A DNA stretch of 64,000 bases from Antedon mediterranea (lineage: Eukaryota > Echinodermata > Crinoidea > Comatulida > Antedonidae). The stretch is taken from the NCBI RefSeq assembly GCF_964355755.1, contig NC_092671.1, forward strand, positions 24,738,070-24,802,069, in the 5' to 3' direction. Below the pieces are notes generated by a model. It was not told the DNA's origin. It saw nothing but the letters and a program-made list of their open reading frames with translations, and ran no database searches. The translations under genes and the position numbers were made by a program. How positions within the stretch are numbered: the first letter of the stretch is position 1; every line of letters starts with the position of its first letter. This document shows, piece after piece, positions 22,562 to 31,900 of the stretch.

Positions 22562-23410
22562 TCACATTGACATTCACAACAAAACAAAATGCTGCTGGCC
22601 TCAAATCGTATATAGGGCCTAGCCCTAGGCCTAGCTAGTAGTAGTAGTGTTGTGGGGAATCCGTACTGTGTTTACACAAAAAACAAAAAAAAACACTAAA
22701 AATGTCGCTTTTAAAATGACCTTAAATGAAAAATTCAATTTATATACTCCTTCCTTACCTACCTGAGCAAATAAAATAAGTTTTTCTGACGTTTTCACTC
22801 AATTTCGATTATTTTTGCAACATCACTTCTTTTTTTATTTTTGATTATGACAACAAACAAGTCCTCCTGTGCTGTCCTGTCTAAAGATACTGGAAATGAT
22901 GTCGTAGAACACTAACTTTTGTAACGATAATTAGGAAACGACAGTCGGCCTAATAGAATCCGAATTTAATAACAATGTGCAATGACCCATGACGATCATA
23001 ACCCAAAACACGAGACGACAACAGCAGCTATAGGCTGGATGGCCTAGAGTCGAGCAGGAAGAACAAAATCGAGAGAACCTATTATTATAAACCATCAAAT
23101 AAAGATCAATAAAGGGAGTCGAGTTTATTGCTAAAATTGAAGGTATTTGTATTACTACTAGGCTAGGACCTAGCTAGGCATCCGATATGGAATTATAGTA
23201 AATTAAATGAAATGTTATAGGATTTACCAACCAAAAAGCCTAGGCCTATTAATTATATATATTGGCCTATAATATGTTTACTATAGCTACCTAGGCCTCC
23301 AAGCTAGTGGATCGGCCTAGTTAGTAGCAAGGTAGAGGCCTAGCTAGTAGGCCTAGCTAGGCATATTTAACTAGACCGCATTGGGCTAGACTAGGCCAGG
23401 GCAAACTCAC
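22562..23410. other. NUB1 upstream region
   Basis: Sequence upstream of the NUB1 start codon, expected to hold its 5' UTR and promoter. No certain core elements are visible. 22610-23400 is dense in AGGCCTAG words. A simple-repeat-like TAGTAGTAGT lies near 22639. Confidence 0.4.
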
Positions 23411-24472
23411 TGTTGTAAAACGGCCGAGAATATAACCAAACTAGCAGAAAAGTAGTGTGGCTTAACTTTCGTTCTGGGCTGGCCTCTTGAGAGTTCATGG
23501 CCCAGCAATTGCCAATAGTAAGTACTACAGTAGGAAGCCGATCACTCCGGCCGCGCTTCACTCTGGTCGCCGTATCAGTTTAGCGCGATGTTATGCACTC
23601 CGGCCGCTATTCAATTCGACTTCCTGTGCAAAGGGGCCCATATCTACGTTTTCTATACTGTTCAGTGTTATAACAAATTCTTGGAAGAATTTAAATGGAA
23701 CTAGTTGAATATTTATTAGCAACAATTTTACTTTTTTCATGAACAATAACATTCAAATCACTGAATCACTTTTCTTTAAACCCATTTAAAGCACAGATAG
23801 CATTGTCACAGAAGACTTCATACAATAACTGCGCAGTCTTTTTATTTTTATTTTCTATGGTTGATATGTGATTAATCAGCGTGGAAGGAATAAGTATAAC
23901 ATAAACCCCACACTCTCCTAATAAAGCATAAAACCTGGAATTGTATCAAGAATTAATATATCATTTTGTACATTTATATGATAAAAATAATATGACATAT
24001 AGGGTACACTGCAATCAATTACATTAATTAATCACATTACAATTAATATACTATTACTAGCCTATTACATTTGATAAAACACATAAATGATGTTGTTTTA
24101 GCATTAGACGACCTAATTCAAAACACTTGCGATGTTGTTGTGATCCTGAAAGAGAAAAAAATATACTGTACGTTACAAATGTTTATTTTGATTCTCTACA
24201 AAAAACGTGTCTCGGTTGTAAAAGACTCATTGGGCACCATAGCTGCGGCCGGAATGAATCGCGGCCGGATTGATTGTATTCCTACAGTATGCTATGTGGT
24301 ATCCTGATATCGAACACGGTAAACACTCCGTATCCTTCCGATATTATATTATTTTCCGTGTGTATTGTATATCGTCAAAACCTCAACAGAACCCTCGTCC
24401 CTTCAGGACGACACACCTGACCTCAGGTCACTCGGTGGACTGGACCATTTTGCGGAGGGGTATTTCACTACA
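23411..24472 (-). repeat. Candidate 3' LTR
   Basis: Plus-strand ends are TGTTGTAAAA and TTTCACTACA (TG...CA). Only the first 70 bases or so have a second copy in the window (27647-27717), so the 1062-bp extent rests on the polypurine tract at 24473 and the TG/CA ends. Confidence 0.42.
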
Positions 24473-24482
24473 CTTCCCCCGA
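24473..24482 (-). promoter_or_regulatory. Candidate polypurine tract
   Basis: On the minus strand TCGGGGGAAG lies directly before TGTAGTG, the arrangement found next to the 3' LTR of retroelements. It lies about 165 bases after the TatD stop codon. Confidence 0.45.
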
Positions 24483-24646
24483 TTTTTATAAGGCCAGGGC
24501 CGGTGTTGGATGGTCATGCTGTAAAATAAAATAATAACTTCTGGTTAACGCTAAAATAACTGAACCCAGTGCCTCTTCTAGCACCTTACAAAAATAACAT
24601 AATAGAATAACTTAAAACTTCTGGTAGGCCGCCGGAATGGTCGGCT

Positions 24647-25381
24647 CTACACCATAAGGAACAGATCTCGGCCATTCTTCCGGGTCAAGTCTAGAACTTG
24701 CTCGGCGTCCTGGCCTAAGATCCTTCCGACTGCCTCTGTGGTGGGATGGAGCAGATGTGGTGCACCCACTCGTTGCCCCGGAGGAGCGAAGTGGGGCCCA
24801 TCTGATTCCAGCAGCAGGCGGCGGTCATCCGCGCGAAAAATGTGTCTGCACACTTCCTTTTGCTCTTTGTTGAAACTCTCTACCGACCATGTAAAGCTAT
24901 CGGCCATTAGCACAGTCGATGAGAAATTATGCAGTAGAATGCGTACACTGCGTACACATCTTGGAACTCGTGCTATCTGCAAGATGTTGAGGCAGTTTTG
25001 ATAACACGTCTCCGCCGTCGGGTCATTGCGGCTGCCTCTCAGGTGCAGGCAGATTGCTAGATGGTGTCGCAGTGAAAAAGCCTGTGCCAGAAGGCAATGC
25101 AGCATCTCCTCCTGCCTAAACCAGTCAGCTACCGGAACGGAGTGGTCCAAACCAATCTCCCCGAGCACCCAGGTAGCGCCGGAGCGCACCAAGGCCTTCA
25201 TTCGGGAGAGTTGACTTGGAGAGACCTCCTTCTTGGGTTGCACCTCATACCCCTCTCGCCGAAGGCGATGAATCTCCTCCGCTGAAGGGTAAGAGAGAGG
25301 ATCGCAAAATATGGCGACACCCCCGACAGGTCTTACCGGCTTCGTCTGGGCTCCAGCTGGTTCAGCTAGCAAGGTCTTCAT
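24647..25381 (-). pseudogene. TatD-family nuclease, C-terminal part
   Basis: A 244-codon frame continuing the TatD hydrolase barrel begun in the preceding frame. It keeps GEIGLDH (E75), a metal-binding His in CLHLRG (H113), HNFSST (H151, usually HCFSG) and ESDGPHF (D194, usually ETDxP). With the HFH of the upstream frame, all six expected metal/catalytic ligands survive. The family are metal-dependent DNases/hydrolases. Its ATG overlaps the stop of the upstream frame in a TGATG arrangement in a different phase, so a one-step frameshift splits the domain. Markedly GC-rich against its surroundings. Confidence 0.85.
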
Positions 25382-25974
25382 CAGTGTTGCTCGAGGAGAC
25401 TCAGAAAAGAGTGCAAGCGGTCCGGATGGAAGTGGGCGTCGAACGCTCTTATCGTGGTGCGTACCGTCTTCTTCTCCCCCAGAGAGGGGGTCTGTGGCTG
25501 GGCAAGGGCAGTCTCGGCCTTAGCTTTGGCAGCGGCGGGCTGGGCGAGCGGATTTTTGGCCTCAGCTTCGGCGGCTAGCTGGCTCATCTTGGTGAGATCC
25601 ATCCGCTGGGCCATCGCTACCATGTACCGCCAGTGGATGAGGGCCGCTGGATGGTTGAGTGGCACAAGGGTGAATCTTTCAGGTGGCTCACCTCCGATCG
25701 CCGCTTGTAGCTCGAACATCATATCCAGTGTCCTCTTGTCGATGACGCCTCCATGCAGACCAACAGCCCTCTCAGCATTCAGTTGGGTGACCAGGTTGTC
25801 CAAAGTGGACTCCGGCCTACCCAGTATCTCGACGGCGTACTTCCGCAGCAGGCAGAGCTTGGTCTGTGTCTTCCGCGGAGTTGATGGTAATTTAAAACAT
25901 GAGGGGAGGTGGTGGGACCACACGTGCCTCCTCATGTTGTGCACAGCCTCGAATTCACATCCTGGAAACACTCA
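25381..25974 (-). pseudogene. C2H2-like finger plus TatD N-terminal part
   Basis: About 197 codons opening directly after an in-frame TGA. VFPGCEFEAVHNMRRHVWSH fits the second half of a C2H2 finger (C, then H and H), and the TGA stands exactly where the first Cys (TGC/TGT) should be. A region rich in Ala, Gln and Lys follows, then RAFDAHFHPDRL, the opening TatD motif with its HxH pair (H180, H182). The frame stops at LLEQH and the barrel continues in the next frame at 25381. Both lesions suggest a dead copy, unless recoding occurs. Confidence 0.8.
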
Positions 25975-26101
25975 CAGGTTTTTATGCCGCGGACGTGGAT
26001 CCTCGGTCGGCGCGCTGGATGGTGGTGGTTCTGGCGTTGACTCGAGGGCAGTGTCTACACCGGTCCCGTCTCCACTGACCTCCGCCGTTGGTGCTGGGCT
26101 A
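25975..26101 (-). pseudogene. Pro/Glu-rich linker of the TatD cargo gene
   Basis: In frame with the C2H2 part, upstream of its TGA, the minus strand encodes a Pro, Ser, Thr and Glu-rich stretch (for example STPEPPPSSAPTEDPRPRHK) without stops up to the junction with the inserted element at 26102. Composition suggests a disordered linker. Removing the insertion with one TA joins it in frame to the coding segment beyond 27008. Confidence 0.6.
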
Positions 26102-27008
26102 TGCTCACGCTACCCATTTGCGTTTTCGCAAATTGCGATTGGAGTTGTCAATTTGCAAAAAAAATAATTATATCATTCGCAAAACTTGCGAAAATAATTT
26201 TTCCTTAAAAACTCAAACTTTGTCCGCTTAGTTAGGCTTCAAATGTTAAAGTTTTATGTAAACCACAACAACTTCGCCGCCGCCGCCAGCCTATAATACG
26301 TGACAGCGATGTAGCGTTACTTGCTATCAATGACGTTTTTTTCGCGTCACTCGAACAAATTAAAACGAGTTTCCCGTTTAGGAGGCTTATTAATTGTACA
26401 GGCGAGTAGTTGTAAATCGCGTTATCTGTAAATGTACACGCGACTGACTAAGGAGAATTTATTTTATGAATGGACATGCGCAGTAATTGTAATTACGAAC
26501 AAACAAACAAACTGCGCATGTGTATAGATGAAAATATCGCGCAATAACAAACATGCTGCATGGACATTCCGTCGATGTCGTGTAGTTCGTTTGTGGTGTG
26601 TTACGATGTTTTCGCGAGTGAATAAGAAGCATATAAAACACAAACAAAAACTATTTATTATTTTATAAAATAATAAATAGCATAGATAGTCAACCGTTGA
26701 ATAGGCCTCCTATAGGCTATGGCCGTGGCGACTGGTATCACGTCAGGCCGGTTAGGCTGCAGTAGATAGGCGTAACATATTTTAATGCGGTCATGTTTTA
26801 TTTGTATTTTAATCACAAATTTTGAATGAATAAAGATAAAAACAATACAAGACAACAATAATATATTTATTTGATGTACAGTATCTACCAAAAAATTTAG
26901 CCATTTTCATGGTTTTTAAAATTTGCTAAAGAATTTTCACTTTTGCGAAAAAAAAATCGGCGACCTTTCGCAAATTTTGCGAAAGAAAATTTGACCTTAG
27001 CGTGAGCG
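26102..27008. mobile_element. 907-bp inverted-repeat element inserted in the TatD frame
   Basis: Ends are TGCTCACGCTA and TAGCGTGAGCG (10 of 11 inverted matches), flanked by TA on both sides (26100-26101, 27009-27010), as for Tc1/mariner-type insertion. Subterminal TTTCGCAAATTTTGCGAAA-like palindromes recur near both ends. No transposase. Deleting it with one TA restores the flanking reading frame (E-P-T-P-A-S-P-A-P-T), so it is a later insertion. Confidence 0.78.
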
Positions 27009-27010
27009 TA

Positions 27011-27141
27011 GCTGGCGTAGGTTCAGGTGCGAGTAGTCGTCGCCGGGTTTCCTCCTGCTCCTCTACCGACTTGGCACGCCACAGTCCATCAACATGCCGT
27101 TGTGTTAAACGGATGTCGGTTGCGCCAAAATCAACCAGATG
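27011..27141 (-). pseudogene. Upstream coding segment of the TatD cargo gene
   Basis: The minus strand reads VDFGATDIRLTQRHVDGLWR and then a Glu/Arg-rich helix-like stretch, EEQEETRRRLLAPEPTPA, ending at the inserted element. It is GC-rich like the TatD part. I do not recognise this domain. It has no clear start; it may follow an intron or a frameshift after the PHD-like segment. Confidence 0.55.
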
Positions 27142-27204
27142 GAGATACAAAAACACAAATATAATTAAACAGCGGTACCCTACAATCGCTTCAGCTTGGA
27201 CCTC

Positions 27205-27306
27205 TCAGTCTCTGCAGTTAGCGCATTTGTAGCGGTCGATGTTCAGGGCGTCTAAAGGTGAGACATTCACGCAGGCGCCATAGTACCAAACGTCGCAGTA
27301 GTCGCA
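27205..27306 (-). pseudogene. PHD-finger-like exon
   Basis: After a plausible acceptor (ATACTCAG at 27307) the minus strand encodes CDYCDVWYYGACV, then a spacer, then YKCANC and a TGA stop. Spacing matches ligands 3 to 8 of a PHD finger (C-x2-C-x4-[H]-x2-C ... C-x2-C), but the His ligand is Tyr and the first Cys pair is not visible. A GTAAGC donor just after the primer-like site could feed this acceptor. PHD fingers usually read histone tails; here the finger is probably broken. Confidence 0.55.
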
Positions 27307-27632
27307 CTGAGTATAGTATAGTTTATCTTTTTACTATATCAATAAAAACTACAACAAAAACAATACTTAATTTATACTTCTTATGCAAGTTTAACTTCTC
27401 AATGGGTTTCACTTGAAGAAGTTAAGTTACAAAAGCAATAACACAGTGCAAGTAGCGCCTACAGAGTCAAACAAAAATCCGTGCACTTTATTAAATTCAC
27501 TAATCGCGGTGAGTCTACACCGTGTGGAATTGTGAAAATGCAGCGGGAAATTTGAACCGATGTCGCCTTACAGGTGTGGGAACGAACTCTATGCCAAAAC
27601 TAATTAACTTGCCGTTAATCGCTTACGTTTTT

Positions 27633-27645
27633 GCTCGCAGCGCCA
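27633..27645 (-). promoter_or_regulatory. Candidate primer binding site of the TatD element
   Basis: On the minus strand TGGCGCTGCGAGC follows the end of the LTR-like repeat by one base. It resembles the complement of a serine tRNA 3' end (the CGA isoacceptor as I recall it, with one mismatch). tRNA genes of this genome would decide. Confidence 0.5.
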
Positions 27646-27646
27646 A

Positions 27647-27717
27647 TGTTGTAAAACGGCCGAGAATATAAATTATAACCAAACTAGCAGAAAGTAGTGT
27701 GGCCCGTTCTGGGCTGT
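27647..27717 (-). repeat. 5' LTR remnant
   Basis: Matches the first 70 bases of 23411 onward, with an extra AATTATA and two small deletions, then diverges abruptly after GTTCTGGGCTG. I read it as the truncated 5' LTR; no continuation is visible to its right. Confidence 0.55.
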
Positions 27718-28914
27718 TTTTGGCCGCCAAATATGGCCCGGTTTTACAAATATATGGTGCGCAAAATGAGTCATAATGTATATCATTAAAAAAAAAGGCC
27801 ATGATTAGTCATTATTTTGAAAACTACAGGGTTTTATTTGTTAATTTTTTAATATATTTTTAATATTATAAATTAAGCTAGTTTTTTTATTATCATTATT
27901 TGTAGTAACTTATCAATAATTAGTACTAATTGTTAGGCTTTTTGTGTACAATGTATCTCTGCCTGTTTTTAATCCATTTTGTTCTTTTTTAACATCTTCA
28001 TTTTCCCATGATGTTAAAAACAATTTAATTTATTAATTATTTATGGTTAATCAATCAATATATCAATTCAATAAATTATTATAAAACAATTATAAAACAT
28101 TGATTAGGCTGAGGAAGGAAAAAGGCCTCAATCATAAAATAAAATCTAGCTGGCAATATCAGCGTCTCATACCCGTTCATGTGAGTGTGTTGCAGGCTGA
28201 AATATGAGTCATGTTTTTAGATAAAATACATTTATTTATAGTATTTATCCGACAAGATAACTTACTTACTGTATATATATGTATAGAGCGTCACAAGCAC
28301 CACCAGATACTACCAGAGCGACAAATATTACTACCAGAGAGCAGCCAACTGATTGGAATCACTTATTAATGATATTACAAATTTCAATGCTCAAATCTTT
28401 AACAATTTAAGTTAAATGTTAAATTGCTCACCGTCGTATTTCAGAATCGAATGTATTTGATCATCATAATAGTAACAAAATGCATTTATCCGTGTCTCTT
28501 GTATGGTATTCAGCAGTCAATGAGACGCTACTGTTTTTATTTTGCACTCACTTCAATTGATTGCCCGATTTCTTCCTTTTTTTGTTTTAATAATAATAAA
28601 TTTAACATAACAAATAACACTATAATTAAATAGCTGAGAAAACAATACAATAGTCACAATTGATTAGGATTTAAATATAATTCTGTAACTTGTGTAAGCC
28701 AGCTATTTATGAATAAAAATATTTTTTATATTTAAAATAAATGATTACACTGTTTAGCAGAATTAATGGGTAACACAATGTACATTGTACTTTTTTTTCT
28801 TTCAGTTATGATGATAAACAACTATAAAAAGTAATGTTATATTGGTTTTAAACAATCATCATTGTTTTAGTTTATGGCTTTGACCGAGTCTAAACAAAAC
28901 AGAAGAAAGGTACT
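27718..28914 (+). other. PIKFYVE upstream region
   Basis: AT-rich sequence expected to hold the PIKFYVE promoter and 5' UTR. A possible acceptor (GTTTTAG) at 28870 and an out-of-frame ATG at 28874 precede the coding ATG, so a non-coding first exon is possible. No other feature is certain. Confidence 0.35.
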
Positions 28915-31900
28915 ATGTCAAGTAGCAATCAGAAGATCACATGGTTTAAGCCTTTATCACCTGAAGAGGATAAGAATCAAGGATTCTCATTTCTAAAACT
29001 GTTTCGATGGAGTGTCAGCTCAGGTAATTAGTATTGTAGGGATGGAGTGTCAGCTCAGGTAATTAGTATTGTAGGGATGGAGTTTCAGCTCAGGTAATTA
29101 GTATTGTAGGGATGGAGTGTCAGCTCAGGTAATGTGTATTGTAGGGTAATGAAAGAACTGTATTGTGTTAAACCTATCCACAAAAATTCACTCTAAGCTC
29201 TATGTAATAACCTATATCGTCTTTTTTCTCAAATCAAATATCAAATACAGTAGAAACTAGTTTCACACAATTTGAGAGCAAGTGTTTTAAAATCTACAGT
29301 GTACTAGATAAACAATTAGGTGAGGTGTAAATTACAGGATAAAACATCTATAAATAGACAATATATAATTATAATGCAAAAGAAATAAAATTCAAGATTA
29401 AAATGTATCAAATTAATTTGTAGCAAACACATTAAAATAGAAAAATATGTATATATTTCATTTCCATTTATTATATGATTTGCATATTTAAATATAAATA
29501 GACAATTCTGATGCTCTCAGACAGTATACAACATAATACATTTAGTGCTCTAAGCAGCTGGATAATCAAGGAACCTATCTCTGCGAGATGTGAAATCCAC
29601 ACAGAAATTCACATTTTTAAAATTCAGAAAGTAACTGTACATTCCATATGAAGATAAAAATATGGCCATTAAGTATATTACAGTATAAGGTTAACAATTT
29701 ATCAAAAATATAGTTTAACACATTTAAAGAGAAAAACCATCCAATATATTTCTCCTACAACAAAATGAAGGAAGAGGTTTTTGGTTAATTGTCTGTTAAG
29801 AATAATGAAGTAAAGAAATGTTTACTGAAACTCTCTTATTGTATGTTATTACTATTATTATGTTATTTTAGGCTTTAAGAATAGATATAGTGCGCATTTT
29901 GCTTTAATAATCTGATCGTCATACTTCAAAGAGTTTTCCATATTTGGTTTTGGTATTTAAAAAATAATAATATTAAATAATAGATATATTTATAAAGCAC
30001 AAATAAATGATGTCTGTATGCACTCAACAATAAAGGGAAAGAGTGGAAAACAAAAGGAAGAGAATGACAAAAACACCAAGCTAGCATCCAAACTGGAGTA
30101 TGGAGATACACCTCAACGCTAACTGGGGATCAATGTGTTTAGAAAGTACCCCAGTTAGCATCGGTTAAGTCTTGATCTTTTTAGGGATCTGGTGCCTACT
30201 AGCCTAGTCAGAAAACAACAACAGGCAAGAACGTTTAGACAATGGTCTAACGTCTATTAGTGAACTTTACCTAAATGGTCCATTGAAATTTAAATGTATA
30301 CACCACTACAACTATTTGTTTCCATTCCAGAGTCTAGTACTTCTCCAAAAAAGCGACTGTCTCCGTCAGTATCTCAAGAAGCTTCTCCAATACGGGGACG
30401 ATCTCAAGCAAGTAGTCGAACATCTTCTAGAAATGCGTCACCATCACCAGATATCAGAGAACAGGTGTCGAGAAACACAACTGATTCAGATCCATCCCAA
30501 GTATCAAATCCACCTCCTCTTACTGAAGAAGAAGATGATAATGATGAGGCTTGGACAAAAGTTGGCAAACAAGAAAGCTGGAAGGATATGCCAACTAGAA
30601 GTCTGAACAGTATTGTGAATCATCTAAGTAAAATAATTGAAAGACGTGGCCAGGTAAACATTCTTCCTTCAGTTACCTTTAACCGTATTCTTGTTTCTTA
30701 AGTATATACCGTAATAATATAAGATGTCAGTACAAGGTACATATTACTGATTTCTCCATACTACACTAATACATTACACCTTACCAACTTACAGTTACGA
30801 TATTGTCCATGATTAAATGACAGTTTATTAATCTGATATGTATTTGATAACTAGCAGTAACCCGGTCGTTTTCTGCCCTATGTGGTTATATACTTTGTAT
30901 GGGCAAGTATAATAAAATCGCACTCTGATAAAAGTACTTTGACAAATTATTGAAATAAAAACAAATTGTATCAAGAATAAAATTCGGAACTACTAGAATT
31001 TACGGCGGCCATTGATTTTTGACGCAAAAGAAAAATTGTGCTGTGTGAATTAGATGATTACCGTAAGTATAAAAGCGCAATACTGGATATGGGATATGAA
31101 AGTGACAACGTGCATGAGATGTGCATGTTGAAGTATGTCAATCAGTCGGCAGATTTAAATGATAAAATATGAATATGAATAATAAAACTATAGCTGCTTA
31201 CAGACACAAAAAGTGTCCGAAATTAAATGTTGAGCTCGAAGTGTGATATTTTGTGGAAACAAGACACCCATTTGGATTCGTTTTATTTGTGTGTGTTTTT
31301 TTTAGTGTATTTACAATTTTTTTTCATGGTTTCCTATAATTTGCAATTTTTTTTGTGAGGTTTTGTATCTTTTTTGCTAGTTTTGTAATTACATTGTGGT
31401 CTAGTTTTGATTTTTAGCTTTAATTGGTGTCGCGGATTGAACTCGAACCTACTAAGCATTGATATCAATGGTCACGGCGATTTGCTTACTGAGCCAAACG
31501 TTCATTCTGTTCAAAGAATAGGTGTAATTAACTAACTTATTTTTATAGTGACCCGGCATGGTATTTGTAGATCCGGCCATTGCGGTACACAACAGAGGAG
31601 TTTGCATAGTTTATACAGTGATGTAACATGGTCGCTGAGACGTCAAATTACTGCTATTTTTTGACTTTTTTTAGTGTTTATCCTTAAAAGTGCGGCCCAT
31701 CAATAAACATCAGTGTGCCAAATGTGAGCACGTACCGTTCACTGGTTTTGGAGGAGATACGTAAAATACGCGAAAAATTTAGTAGAATTAATATATAGAT
31801 ATTCACTCATTCGTTTATCAAGTTTCATTTCACATAATATATTCATAGCAGAAAAAATAAGCTTAATCTAAGAAATCGTAAAAAAACAAAAATTGAGGTT

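Larger units (their letters stand above)
23411..27717 (-). mobile_element. LTR-like element carrying a TatD nuclease cargo (degraded)
   Basis: Direct repeats starting TGTTGTAAAACGGCCGAGAA occur at 23411 and 27647, sharing about 60 bases with small indels. Right of the inner copy the minus strand reads TTGGCGCTGCGAGC, a primer-site-like sequence directly after an LTR-type CA end. On the opposite side a CGGGGGAAG tract precedes TGTAGTGAAATACC, a good 3' LTR start. Between them is no reverse transcriptase or integrase, only PHD-like, C2H2-like and TatD coding pieces. I infer a non-autonomous LTR retroelement with captured genes and a truncated 5' LTR. Alternative: a TatD gene flanked by an unrelated duplicated repeat. 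Confidence 0.5.

Noticed and set aside
25454-26167. 237-codon plus-strand frame over the TatD locus
   Set aside because: Antisense shadow of the GC-rich TatD coding region; the minus strand carries the recognisable motifs.
28874-28914. Upstream ATG before the PIKFYVE start
   Set aside because: Out of frame with exon 1 and gives no PIKFYVE-like sequence; may be an upstream ORF or intronic.
30283-30606. 107-codon frame overlapping PIKFYVE exon 2
   Set aside because: Alternative frame; the correct frame matches the protein and splice phases.
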